Positions 11,640 to 23,817 are shown, numbered from the stretch's first letter. The stretch is 64,000 bases of DNA from Pyricularia pennisetigena (GCF_004337985.1 NC_043742.1:663705-727704); one strand, 5' to 3'. Notes: generated by a model not told the origin, from the letters alone. Numbers and translations: made by a program.

Positions 11640-13108
11640 AAAAAAGTTAATGGATGGATTAAATTAATTAAAAGCGGCGGAACAATATAATACGTGGTTG
11701 GCGATTGGAAAATCGCGCCGCGAAATGAAAAGCATCGTTAAGAACACCGAAAAACACCGCAACATTTTTACCAAAGGTGAAAGCAAACGAAAACAGCGTT
11801 ATAAAAACTTAACGTTATATAATAAATTAAACGTTCTCGTTATTATTTTCCTCCTTATCCTTTTTATTAAACAAAATATTATATTCGGTTTATATAATTC
11901 CATCAACCCATAAAACTTCAGATTGGCGAATAATAACCGTATAGCCGGCGGAACGTTGTTTCTCCGACGACAAATATATAAAACTATTATTTACGGTAAA
12001 GCTGTTTTTATAAAAGGCGATTATTAGCATACCTTTGGTAATTATGCGCCATCGGTCGAAATTTTAAAAACGTTTATTAATGAATTGAAACATTTAAATA
12101 GTGTTTAAACAAATACACGGTAATAATCGCGATAAAAGTTTCAGTAGGAGGCGCGTCGGTTTTGCGTTTTTTTAGGAATGGTGATCGCAAACACAGCACC
12201 AAATTTTTTGGGATCGTTTTTAAACAGCGCGCCGGCTTTTTGCAAATGATAGGTACGCAGGAATACGATTACCGGTTTAACAACGATAGTGGGATTGAAC
12301 GAAAATCGTGTTATTTAATAAAATAACCACGCGATAAAAAGAAAGGCTCCAAATTGCCAAATTTACATTGGTTTGCAGGAATAACCTTTCCAATATTTGG
12401 TACAGCGGCCAAACGGCGGAACAATGTCGTAGCAGACATTAGAAAATCCTAATTGAATCTGCTTATTAACGAAACAAAAATTAGAGTAAAGCAAATAAAG
12501 GATAGGGCGCAAAACTGAAAAACAACAATTAACGGTTTTAATAATAAGGACAAAATTAAAAATATGAACTTAGCTTCGTCGAAAAAATCGTTAAAAAAAT
12601 GTAATAGCGAAGATTCAATTAAAGTTAACCCAGTTAATAAAAAGGGCAGCCAACATAACAAATAAGCAGCAGAACGGCCGACAAAAATGATTACCAAAAA
12701 ATAATTGAAAAAAAATGCTGAAAAAAGGCCTTAAAAAATCACCACAACCATGTATCAAAATTCGTGGCAGAAAAAGGCCCTTTTATAAACATAAAGGATC
12801 ACCAAAAATTGACAGCTGATTCATGCAGGCGTCGCTGCAATTTAAGAATAAAATAAATAAACAATAAAAACGCTGGACGAAGCTATTTTGAATTATTGTC
12901 GTTAAAAAAGGCCACGTAATTCATAATTACCATAATAGGAATACATAACGGGTTAAGGAAAGCAAAGGCGCAACGAATAAGCACCAAAACCATTTTCAGA
13001 ACGTGTATCGCAAACAATATGGCTGTTTTTGTTATTTTCGATTTACAGATTATTATTGCCACTGGAATGGAGATTATTAACCGCGTGCAGAAGAGAAAGA
13101 ATTACCGG
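11640..13108 (+). other. Copia-A 3' region with no recognised gene
   Basis: About 1.5 kb between the end of pol and the 3' LTR. It has only short frames on either strand and no motif that I recognise. It may be an unusually long 3' untranslated region or a decayed extra ORF. Confidence 0.4.
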
Positions 13109-13341
13109 TGTTGGAATAGAGGTAATCGCGGTCAAAAATCAACGATAGAGCGATAAATCACGTGCAATGCCGCACGGGCCAACTGCACGTGACTCACCCG
13201 CCCAATTGCGAAGTATGAGACGGAAGAACGTTTAGAAACTCACCTTTAGACAGTTCCATAGAATAGACAATTAATATATATCTTTATACTCGTATAACAA
13301 CTTTCTCTTAATCGATCGACATTACGGAAAGCCTATTAACA
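13109..13341 (+). repeat. Copia-A 3' LTR
   Basis: Direct repeat of 5925-6159; followed by target duplication attat. Confidence 0.85.
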
Positions 13342-13346
13342 ATTAT

Positions 13347-13555
13347 TATATATAATTCGTTTTTTTTAAGAATAATGTTTGATGTAAATATAGTATTTCT
13401 TTTATAAAATTATATTCTTATTAACATCATGGTGCGAAGCGCATAGAATTCTTGCTGATGTTAAGTATTTTCCTAGTATTTGTACTTTTAACTTGTAATT
13501 TATCAGAGAAATTAATATTTTGCCGAATTATATATAAATGAGTAAAGAGTTTTAA
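13347..13555 (+). other. AT-rich remainder, probably interior of TAG-MULE M6
   Basis: No gene. It contains a short hairpin, TTAACATCA (13421-13429) and TGATGTTAA (13456-13464), around a GC-richer loop. By position it should be the M6 interior displaced by copia-A. Confidence 0.35.
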
Positions 13556-13814
13556 TATTATTAGAATAGCCTCACTAGCGCGCATGCACGAGTAGGGAGA
13601 TCCGGTGCGGAAAGTCCAACCCGACGGAACGGGATAACTAATTGCGGGGCACGGGCCGCACGCAGAGTTCTCAACTAACGGTGCAACAATAGCGTATTAT
13701 CGCCAAATTTGAAAAAGAAATTGCACCGAATATATCCGAAGATAAAAGAATATATCGTTAACCCGTTATATTGACTTATATTTTAATATATCAGTAAAAC
13801 AACGGGTAAACAAG
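13556..13814 (+). repeat. LTR-like repeat R2, copy 1
   Basis: Begins tattagaatagcctcactag and ends gggtaaaca, about 259 bp, with a GC-rich 5' third. A second inverted copy lies at 60303-60592. The TGTTAGAATAG-like start and ACA end resemble a copia LTR, but no internal region and no certain target duplication is seen, so it is an LTR-like repeat only. Confidence 0.45.
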
Positions 13815-13849
13815 CATGAATAAATAAATAGAAATAAGACGACCAATCA

Positions 13850-15255
13850 TAATCTCAGTGCTTAGACTAGACCCCCCTGCTTCGCAGTGGGGACCGAGCG
13901 CTCCATGTACCTTTCAGCCACATGGCTTTTCGACCAATTGCGTTGGCCGAAAAGATCGCGCTCGTTCTAGTCTGAGGACAACTTGTCGATTTTCCCCGTT
14001 CATGGCGGGTATTTGTACTGTTTTCGCACTGTGCATGCACTGTATACGTAATACCAATAATATAACCACTGTATACAATTAAATATTCGAATAAATAAAT
14101 GAATAAAAATCGTAAAAATATAAGGTAACCTGCGTTGTAATAAATAAATTATTTATATTTTTTTAACACAGGAGCCGTGGGTATATCTCCCCCAATTATA
14201 TATATATTTAAATATTAAAATCTTTTTTCTAATTTTTAATCTATATTTTTATATGTAATTTACTATTGTGAACAAAGATGTTTTATACAAATAAAATAGA
14301 CAATTATAAAAGCGATTTCTATATTAGCGTGCTGGTAGAAAGTGCATGCGATTACCGCTTAAAATAAATATCATATCAACATTTTTCATTTAATAAATAT
14401 TTTATTAAAAAACTTGATAATTCGCCCAATTAAATTTAAGTTTTGAAAAAACTTGAATATAGCATCAGAGATATATAATTTTATACAAATATTTTTTAAC
14501 GTTTTTTTACCATTTGTATTTTATTAAATAATATAAAAAATATAAAAACAATATAATTTTACCATTTCTTTTAATAAAAGAAATATTAAAGCCAATACTA
14601 CGAAGCGGATCTCACATGGACGCTTATATATATACGTAATCCAATCCCTGAAATTTTGGTTTTATTATCGCCATAATTGGCAAAAATATAAAAGCGTTTC
14701 GATTGTAAATTTTATACAAAATTATATATACCTTACTTATCCGCTTATTTAACGGCTTATATAATCAAATATATATACCAAAATCTGGTATACAATTATT
14801 TATATATATACTATCCCCCACCCATAAGAAATTTGAAATTTTATTGACAAATAAAAATAATATAAAACAAATACGGAAGTCGAAATAAAATCCAAAAAAT
14901 AGTACCGCCATGAGCGGATTAAGGGCAGGGCCTAGCAAATTCGCCCAATTATACACATAAAAATTTAAACTAAATTACTATTAATAACGGTACTAAATGG
15001 TATCTTCAACGTATAAACCGCTTATTTTTACGATTTTTATTTATTTTTTTATAACGGAGTGTTAGTCGCCGAATTGACGAAAATACCGCCATAAGCGGCG
15101 AAAATCGACAAATTGTCCTCAGACTGAACCAGAGCGTTCGTTGGATGGACCCACAGGTACATTGCAAAGCCGCAATTGAGCCACGAAGTGGAGCGAAGCG
15201 AGCGAAGCGGATCAATTGTGGAGCTCTGGGCTTCAGGGATAAGCCCTGAGACTAG
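13850..15255 (+). mobile_element. TAG-MULE copy M7, complete, 1.4-kb class, with TSD
   Basis: Starts TAATCTCAGTGC (one RIP-type change from TAGTCTCAG) and ends CTGAGACTA. A perfect 9-bp duplication gaccaatca flanks it (13841-13849 and 15256-15264). Nine-base duplications with short inverted ends point to a non-autonomous Mutator-like transposon. It has one internal module where the 1.8-kb class has two. No transposase is encoded. Confidence 0.85.
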
Positions 15256-15264
15256 ACCAATCAT

Positions 15265-15649
15265 ACGAAATTTACAAATTGATAACGTGAAAAGCCAGAA
15301 CGCGCGCAGAAAATTTTGTTTTATTAAATGTTTGAACGCTGGAATCCGGTTAATATTATTAATTAAAATTTAGGTTTAATCCTTTTTCATTGGATAAATA
15401 AGAAATTTGAAAACTGGACGAATTTAATACAGTTATAATTGAAAATAAAATTATACGTTATCATCCGATAATTATCCAATGTTTGTAAAGACGAATAATT
15501 ATTGCAAAAATAGTTATAATAAATAATATACCACATACGCGCGACGAAAATATTTACGAATTCGTGGAGCAATAGTTATTTATAGGGAGACAACTACGTA
15601 TATTTATTTGGACTTAAATATTGGAGACGAGCGGAATTAACCACATAGA
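15265..15649. other. AT-rich spacer without gene
   Basis: No coding or repeat signature of the main families. A stretch near 15389-15420 (aaatttgaaaactggacgaa) resembles 17624-17650, so the flanks of M8 may belong to one older repeat. Confidence 0.35.
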
Positions 15650-17436
15650 TAATCTCAGTGCTCAGGCTAGACCCCCCTGCTTCGCAGTGGGGACCGAGCG
15701 CTCCATATACCTTTCAGCCACATGGTTTTTCGACCAACTACATTGGCCGAAAAGATCGCGCTCGTTCTAGTCTGAGGACATTTTGTCGCATTTCGCCGTT
15801 TATAGCGGTATTATTAACGATACTTTGTCGCATTTTGCCATTTATAGCGGTACTGTTCATAATAATTTGTCGTATTCCGCCGTTTGTAACGGGTATATAT
15901 ATTATATACGCATTATAATAGCAAAACAAATGGTATGATTACGGTATACAGTTAAATATTCGAATATAAAATCAAATAAAAATCGTAAAAATTTGAAATA
16001 ACCTGCGTTAAACTAATTGGGTTTTGGCAATCCCTTTACCAAAAACCGCGTTTTTTTATCCAATTTGTCGGGAAGGATATTGAAATATTAGGTAAGAATT
16101 GTAATTTCTTATTACATTTAATTATTATTTTCAATTATGGAATATAATATTGATTTTTACTTAGATAACAATATTAATTATTTAACAGACGCAAATTGAC
16201 AAAGTGAATGCAATTAACGTTTAAAATAGACCTTTTATTGATATTTTTATATTAATTATCATTAAATGAAAAAGCTAAATAATTTACGCAAATGATAGTA
16301 AGACGAGAAAAGCATCTAATTTATCCATTTCCTTTTGAATTTCTATCAAAATGTTACTTGAACTTATTTGTAAAAATTTTATTTTATTAAATAAAACATA
16401 AAATAGAAACATGGCACAAATTTAACCATTTTTTATATGAAAAAGAAATGTAAATGGGCATTATAAATCGGATTTAACGCTGACGTTTACTTATATATTT
16501 AATGCAATCCCTGAAATTTGGTTTTTATTATTATAAAAATTGGTAAAAGTGTGAAAGGGTTTCGATTGTAAATTATATATAAAATTATACACACTATACC
16601 TATGCGTTAATTATTGGTTCATATAACTGAATATGTGTACCAGACTACATTATTATACTCTGTAAACGTATCCCACATCCCAAGTGCAAAAACCATGAAA
16701 TTTGGCCGCAAAACAAAAATATTAAAAAATTAATTGAATAAAGCATAAAAGTTTATAAGATATACATTTAGTATTTTTTAAAATAAAAAGCTTAAGAGCC
16801 GCTGTTATGCCTCTGGTTGCACGTGGACGTTTGTTTACGGACGTAATCCAATCCCTGAAGGTTTGGATTCATGGTCGTTAGAATTGGTAAGAATGTAAGC
16901 GAGTTTCGATTGTAAATTAGATATAAAAAATATATACTTGACCTATCCGCTTATTTAACTGTTTATATAATACGGTATATGCACCAAAGCTTTTTATACC
17001 GGTAAATGTATATATACGACCATCCACGTGCAAAAATTATAAAATTTGGGCAAAGATTGAAAATAATATTAAAAGAAATCGAAAATCGAAAAACAATCGA
17101 AAAACCAGTACCGCTATGAACGGATTAAGGGCAGGTGGTATCCAATTCGGCCGTTATAACAGATAACAAAATAAATCAAATCGCTGCTAATAGCGGTACT
17201 AAACGCTATTTTCAACGATATTTTCTTTTTTCAATATTTTGCGTAATTATGAAATGATAAAGGAATGTCGGTCGCAAAAATACCAAAAATACCGCCATAA
17301 ACGGCGAAAATTGACAAATTGTCCGCAAACCTGAACCAGAACGTTCTTTGGATGGACCCACAGGTACAATGCAAAGCCGTAATTGAGCCCCGCGCAATTG
17401 TGGAGCTCTGGGCTTCAGGGATAAGCCCTGAGACTA
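15650..17436 (+). mobile_element. TAG-MULE copy M8, 1.8-kb class
   Basis: Full-length forward copy (1,787 bp) from TAATCTCAGTGC to CTGAGACTA, with two internal modules (GTGC boxes near 16684 and 17027). The left-terminal block carries several tandem hairpin units (ttgtcgcatttcgccgttta type). The flanking nonamers ccacataga and the downstream sequence do not match, so an end was exchanged or flanking DNA was lost. Confidence 0.75.
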
Positions 17437-17534
17437 CGATATATAGTGGTTAAAATTTATTATCCCGCACGTATGGGATTAATTATCGGCCGATTCTAAC
17501 TATTATTGCACCCCAAAATAACCACTATATATCG
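17437..17534. mobile_element. 98-bp MITE with 16-bp perfect inverted ends
   Basis: Starts cgatatatagtggtta and ends taaccactatatatcg, exact reverse complements, with TA on both sides (17435-17436 and 17535-17536). The TA target and tiny size suggest a Tc1/mariner-type miniature element. It sits exactly at the final TA of TAG-MULE M8. No second copy was seen in this window. Confidence 0.7.
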
Positions 17535-17730
17535 TATATAAAACTATGATAAAACCTAGTTAATAAACGCAAAACCCAAAGTACGGTAATATATAATTAT
17601 AGATAATAATTGCACGACCGATATGAAAAAAAGAATTTGAAAATTGGATAAATTATTAATTCGACCAATAAACGCGCGAAATCCGCAAAACGTACGTTGA
17701 CTTATTAAAAGAAATATGCGGATTTACTCA

Positions 17731-19532
17731 AGTCTCAGGGCTTATCCCTGAAGCCCAGAGCTCCACAATTAATCCACTTCGTGGCTCAATTGCGGTTTTG
17801 CAATATACTTGTGGGTCCATCCAAAACATATTCTGGTTCAGGTCTGAGGACAATATGTCGATTTTCGCCGTTTATGGCGGTACTTTTGGCCTTTTTTCGA
17901 CCGACACTCCTTTATTATTCCACAATTACGGAAAATATTAAAAAAAGAAAATATCGTTGAAAATAGCGTTTAGTATCGCTATTAGCAGCGATCTAATTTA
18001 TTTTTGTATCTTTTATAATGGCCGAATTAGATACCACCTGCCCTTAATCCGTTCATGGCGGTACTGTTTTTTCGATCTTTTTTTCGATTTTCGATTTTGT
18101 TTAATATTATTTTTAATTTTTCACCAAATTTTATAATTTTTGCACGTGGAGGGTCGTATATATGTATATATCGTTAAAATAAATGTTGGTGCGTATACGA
18201 CATTATATAAGCATTTAAATAAGCGGATAGGCAAAGTATATACTTTTTTATATATAATTTACAAGCGAAACTCGTTTATATTTTTACCAATTTTAACGAT
18301 AATAAAACGAAAATTTCAGGGATTTGATTACGTATATAAACAAACGTCCAAGTCCAATCCTACTTATATCATCGGCTTTAAAAACTGTTTAATAAAAAAA
18401 GATGCTAAATATGTATTTTATAAATCTTTTTGCTTTATTTGATTAATTTTATATTATTTTTGGTTTGCAGCCAGATCTTGTGGGTTTTGCACGTGGGGGG
18501 TGGTATGTATCTATTTAATATAATATTACATTTTGGTACTTATATCTGATTATATAAGCCGTTAAATATGCGGATAGGTAAAGTGTATCCAATTTTATAT
18601 ATGTTTTACAATCGAAATGCTTTTACATTTTTACCAATTTTAACATTAATAAAACTGAATTTTGAAGGAGTGGATTATGTATATAAACAAACGTTAACGT
18701 AAGACCCGATTTACAATACCGGCCCTTTTTGTCTTTTTATATAAAAAAATCCTAAATTTGTGGTACTTTTGTATTTCTTGCTTTATTTACGTAAATAAAA
18801 TTTATAAAAAAAACTCAAATAAGATTTATTAATAAATTGATAAAGAAATGCATGAATTAAAAATCTTTTCAAATTTCTCAATATTTGCGTAAATTTTAGC
18901 TCTCTAACAAATTGTTAATCTATATAAAAATATCAATAAAACTTTTGTCTTAGTCGATAATTGCACGCATTTTGCAGTGTTAGGTTTATTAAGCTATAAA
19001 AACTGTAATTTAAGCTAAAGTTAATGTTATATACCATCATTAAGAATAAGAATCAAATATAATGAAAAATTACAAATTTTACTGAATATTTTAATATCTT
19101 TCCATATACAGTAGCTATTAAAACGCGGCCGGTATTCAAATAATCAACAAACTCCAATAAATTTAACGCAAATTACTGTATATTTTTATAACTCTTATTT
19201 GTTTTTTTATTTAAATATTTAATTAGATATTATAATTACACCATTTTCTTTTGCCATTATAATACGAATATATTGTATATACCCGCTATAAACGGCAAAA
19301 TACCACAAACTCTCCTTATATTAATAAAATAATTATTAACGATATCGCACTGTTAAATATATTATTAATAATACCGCTATAAACGGCGAAATGCGACAAA
19401 ATATCCTCAAATTAGAACGAGCGCGATTTTTTCGGTCAATGTAATTGGTCGAAAAACCATATGGTTAAAAGGTATATGGAGCGTTCGGTCCCCACTGCGA
19501 AGCAGGGGGGTTTAGTCTAAGCATTGAGACTA
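17731..19532 (-). mobile_element. TAG-MULE copy M9, 1.8-kb class, reverse
   Basis: From AGTCTCAGGGCTTATCCC to GCATTGAGACTA, 1,802 bp, with GCACGTG boxes near 18141 and 18488 marking two modules about 347 bp apart. No matching 9-bp duplication at its flanks. Confidence 0.75.
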
Positions 19533-19687
19533 TATGAACGGCGAAATGCGACAAGATGTCCTCAGACTAGAACGAGCGCGATCTTTTCGGCCAATGTAAT
19601 TGGTCGAAAAGCCATGTGGCTGAAAGGTATATGGAGCGTTCGGTCCCCACTGCGGAGCAGGGGGGTCTAGTTTGAGCACTGAGACTA
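19533..19687 (-). mobile_element. TAG-MULE left-end fragment M10
   Basis: Starts abruptly at tatgaacggcgaaatgcg, an internal position of the element, and ends GCACTGAGACTA. It directly abuts M9. The break point is the same internal site (ggtaccgcc/atgaacgg) at which copy M15 stops at 55465, suggesting a recurrent insertion or breakage point. Confidence 0.65.
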
Positions 19688-20029
19688 GTTTAGGAGGCGA
19701 TCCCCGAATCGTACCTACGTAAACGGCTAAAAATTATGCTTTAACGGATGCGTAACGTGATTAACGCCAACGGTATATATATAAGCTGGTAAATCTAATT
19801 TGTAAATAGCTTCAAACTTAATTTTAATATAATACGTATATTTATTTAATTATTTATAGTATTTCGTTTTGGTTACCTGTGTTTAAGGTTTTGTATTTTA
19901 ATTAATTTGGGCCGGAATTACTACCAAAAACGGCTAAATTCCCAAAGGATCCACACACCTATAAAGTCGCCACCACTGTTTAGGGGTAGTGATTTTTACC
20001 CCTACCACCATAGTAAAGGAAGGCCAGCG
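19688..20029. other. Unclassified spacer, no gene
   Basis: About 340 bp with no ORF or known repeat. It includes a short inverted repeat, aggggtagtg/taccccta, near 19981-20005. Confidence 0.4.
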
Positions 20030-20972
20030 TAGTTTCAGGGTTTATCCCTAAAGCCCAGAGCTCCACAATTAAGCCACTTCGCGGCTCAATTGCGGCTTTG
20101 CAATGTACCTGTGGGTCCATCCAAAGAACGCTTTGGTTTAGGTCTGAGGACAATTTATCGATTTTCGCTGTTTATGGCGGTATTTTTGGTATTGTTGCGA
20201 CCGACACTTCCTTATAATTCCATAACCACGTAAAATATTGAAAAAACAAAACCTCGTTGAAGATAGGAATTGGTAGGCCTTTTTCATGAGTACAAATTCT
20301 TTTGCACCCGGTACGCCAATCAAAATTTGGATATTACCTGCCCTTAATCCGTTCATGGCGGTACTGTTTTTTCGATTTTTTCCGATTTTCGATTTTTTTT
20401 TTGAATTATTTTCAGTTTCCAACCAAATTTTATAATCTTTGCACGTCGAGGGCCGTATACGTATATATACCGCTACATTAAGTTTTGGTATATATATCGT
20501 AATTATATAAGCAGTTAAATAAGCGGATAGGTAAAGTATATACTTTTTTGTATATAATTTACAATCGAAACTCTTTCATACTGTTACCAATTTTATCGAT
20601 ATTAAAGCCAGGATTTCAGGGATTGGATAACGAATATAAACAAACGCCCACACGCAACCCAATTTTCGGTTTTGGTCTTGAAGACCTTTCTATATAAAAG
20701 AATGCTAAACTTATATTATTTACTTGTTTTCCTTTTAATTAGTTAATTTTATATTACTTTGTTTTTCAATTAAATTTCTGGATTTCTGCATGTGGAGGGT
20801 AATACAGGTAAATTTACCGTTATACTAAGGTTTGGTATATATACCGTATTATATAAGCAGTTAAATTAGCGGATAGGCAAGGTATATACGCTTTTGTTTA
20901 TAATTTACAATCGCAACCCTTCTATATTTTTATCAACTTTGACGATAACAAAGCCAAAACCCCAGGGTCTAG

Positions 20973-22810
20973 CGTTGGGTACCACCTAACCGCACCCCCC
21001 TCATAACCGCACCCCAGAAATAACAACACTTCTATTTTCAATCTCGAATTTCTATTATGGATATCTTTATAGATTTTCCTTTTTTGCATTACTTTTTCCT
21101 AGTTTCTTCTCTTTATTTTCAAAATAAAAGAATAAAACAAAAGCTAGTTTACTTCCGCTATAAACAACAGGCAAGATGGCGAATTAATTACAAAATCATC
21201 CCAAGCATAGGGTATACCTATAAACACCCTTTGAGGTCTTTTTAACGGCGCCCAATCCAAAAAACAAACAAAACAACTATTCCAAAAGCCTTTACCGGAA
21301 TAGGAAAAGCATTAAACTATTTGGGTGCTTACCCAGGACGTTTTACGCCTTTTACTCACGCACCAAAAACTTCGTTTTTTTGCGAAACGAATTTTTTAGG
21401 CCGCCGGAAAAACAAAAGGTTTTACAAAACGTTGGATAACCCGGTTTTTGGTTCGTTACCCAATCCTTAAAACCCAAAAGCCCCGCCGAATAAAAGACGG
21501 CCGGCTTAATGGGGCTATTACGGAGATAATTAAATTATAATGGTTTTTCATTATTAACCCCGTTATGAAAAATATTGAACCGGAAAATCGGTGGAATATC
21601 GACGAAACCGGTACAATAGAAGGTAACAGGTTTAGCCGCCCGGTATTAGAACTTAACAGGATCCGGCCGTTACAGGGAAAAAAACCCGGAACGCGGGGCT
21701 GGACGAATATAATCGAATATATATCGGTTACGGGGGTTACTATACTCCTTTTCATTATATTTCAAGGAAAAAACGTATAATAATAATAAATTCCGGCGGA
21801 TTTGGGCCCTTTTGATAATTGGCAATTCTATGCAACTTAAAACGGGGGATAAATGACAAAACGGTAATAAAATGGTTAAAAAAGGTGTTTAATCCTGTAC
21901 CTAACACCATACCCCCGAAAAGCGGTTATTGGTTTACGACTGCCATGGATTACACGTTACGGACGAATTAATGTTTTTATACCTTCAAAATAACATTTAA
22001 ATCTTGTATTTACCGCTTTATTCGTCGCACGTTCTCTAAACATTCAATTTATAGGTTTTTGAGCCGTTAAAAGAGGTTTATCGACGTTAATCTGGATGTA
22101 TAAACCGATTTTACTGTTTAACGGTTAATGAAAAGCAAAAATTTTTAATTTGCTATTAAAAACCAGATTAAAAGCATTTATTGAAAAAATTATCAAGTCT
22201 AATTACCGTACGACGGGGTTATAGCCGGTAAATTTGGTTAAGCTGCGTTTAAGCCTTTTGTGATTGGAAAATAGCAACGCCAACGTCAAAAAAATAGAGT
22301 TAACGGTTTCTCAAGTGATAAAATACCGGAAAACCCAACCGAAAAAATTAACGACCTGTTTTCACTTATTTAACAATTTTTTTAAAACGACCCAAAATAT
22401 TCGACTTCAACTACGGGAAATTTCCTGGTCCGAACCAAGTACCGCCACTTTACGGTTTTTGATTGCAAAAGTCTAAAAAAGCTTCGAAGCCAAAGATAGT
22501 TTATAGGTTAAAATTCAGCTTTAAATCAGTTTATTAAAAGTACAATTGGAGGTAATACGGCCGGTTAAAAAAAGGAGGGGAGTTCGGGATCCTAACGAGT
22601 TTCTGGTTGATAAATAGGATACCATTAGACTGCAGGAAAATAATATTGAAAATCTGGAACCTTTAATTGATGAAAAAGGGCTTAATAAACCGGAATAACC
22701 TGAAAACGATTGTATTTGTGTGCGTTAATAGTTTTATTTTTAGATCGATTTCCGAAACGCGAAACTTTATTGTTATATTTTATGGGGGTGCGGTTGGGGG
22801 GTACCTAACG
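20973..22810 (+). mobile_element. Fot1/pogo-like DNA transposon, inactivated
   Basis: 1,838 bp with inverted ends CGTTGGGTACC / GGTACCTAACG, followed in both cases by GGTTAGG/CCGCACCCC-type inverted sequence. A TA dinucleotide lies just outside the right end and one base beyond the left. A plus-strand remnant (21565-21780) reads NRWNIDETGTIEG then TRGWTNIIEYISVTG, the DETG and R.W...IE.I...G motifs of Fot1/pogo DDE transposases. Further on, HGLHVTDELMF and YLPLYSSHVL correspond to the H.SH...EF and LP.HSSH motifs. Stops occur throughout. Confidence 0.75.
21057..22740 (+). pseudogene. Fot1/pogo-like transposase remnant
   Basis: The transposase frame is broken many times. The 5' part (21057-21245) should hold the helix-turn-helix DNA-binding domain but shows no clear motif. 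The middle (21565-21780) keeps the first catalytic Asp in NIDETG. The C-terminal part continues to about 22740. Tc1/pogo-family enzymes cut and paste at TA sites in the nucleus; this copy could at best be moved by another copy's enzyme. Confidence 0.65.
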
Positions 22811-23264
22811 TAAAATTGCGTGTATAATTAGGCGTTAATATGGAGCGCGATGTATATTACACGCTTTGATTATTTTTATATAAGAACAAATGCTAAATTT
22901 GTGTTAAATTTGTATTTTTCGCTTCATTTAAGGGAATACAATTTAGAAAAAGAAGTGAAATGACATATATATTAATTTATACAGAACTGCACATACTTCG
23001 GTTATTCCAATTCTACCAATAATTGCGTAAATTATTCAATTTTTGAATAAATTATTACTTAATATAAAAATATTAATAAAATCTTGTTTTAAACTATAAC
23101 TGCATGTATTTTGTGAATTTCAATTCCATTAAACTATAAATATTATAGTTAAGCTTCATATGAAAAGTATATACCATGATTTAAACTAATAATTAACTAT
23201 AATACAGAATCTTAGATCTTATCAAATATTTAACTATTTTTGTGTTAATAGGCTGTTGGTAATG

Positions 23265-23817
23265 TGTTAATTATATGTGTTATTTAGCATGTAATGGGTC
23301 CACTTTTATCTGTATATAAGCCACAATAGAAAGTGCCGAAGTGGGGCTGTTGGGGCTGTCGGATTTTCTATTATATTTTGTGTGTTGCAGAAATTGCGAT
23401 TCAAAGTCAGCGAATGGGGTTTCACCCTGTACCGGGCTTAATACCCACCCTGCATTTACGAGTCAGTTACCCTGCACCGGGTTGAATTCTCACCAAATTA
23501 GCAAATCAGTGCGAACCCAAAAATGGTTTGTATAAAAATGAGGGTGTTTTTTTAACAACGCATACAAAATAATTTTTCGGAAACTCGTATGCGGCACCGG
23601 AGCCCTTTACGGGGTGCGGACCCCCACTTCGATATCGGAAAATATATAAAGGAAATAAAGCAAAGTTTCCCCCACCAATAAATTAAATTTATTAATCCCA
23701 AAATTAGTGAATTTAGTATATTTAAACCCTATAATCACAGGTTTTTATACCGCAATTAGCACCACGCCGCACTTAGGTTAATGCCTTAACCCTTATTAGT
23801 AACCCATATTGTTGACA
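23265..23817 (+). repeat. Copia-B copy 1 5' LTR (553 bp)
   Basis: Starts TGTTAATTATATG and ends TTGTTGACA. Landmarks used for other copies: ggggctgtcggattt, gtaccgggtt, GCGGCACCGGA, tgtaattacagg-like palindrome, and ccacgccgcac near the 3' end. Confidence 0.85.

Larger units (their letters stand above)
5925..13341 (+). mobile_element. Copia-A: complete but RIP-inactivated Ty1/copia retrotransposon
   Basis: The LTRs are 5925-6159 (235 bp) and 13109-13341 (233 bp), both starting TGTTGGAATAGAGG and ending TTAACA. The 5-bp duplication attat flanks the element exactly (5920-5924 and 13342-13346). Recognisable protein remnants run in copia order on the plus strand: gag-like, integrase, reverse transcriptase, RNase H. 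All reading frames contain many stops, so it cannot move by itself. It is inserted inside TAG-MULE copy M6 and is therefore younger than M6. Confidence 0.85.
20030..23264 (-). mobile_element. TAG-MULE variant copy M11, split by a Fot1-like element
   Basis: Begins TAGTTTCAGGG and carries the right-terminal GTGGGTCCATCC block, then diverges from the main class by a ttggtaggccttttt/ttgcacccggta segment shared with M13. Module-like sequence continues to 20972, is interrupted by the Fot1-like element, and resumes at 22811. The left terminus is missing where copia-B copy 1 begins. Confidence 0.6.

Noticed and set aside
13858..14082. Recurrent ~70-86-codon frame MLRLDPPASQWGPSAP... (also at 15658, 52852, 58613 and on minus at 1607-1840)
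   Set aside because: It covers the GC-rich left terminus of TAG-MULE in each copy, starts within the inverted end and has a variable C-terminus. Conservation is that of the DNA end, not of a protein; no family match was recognised.
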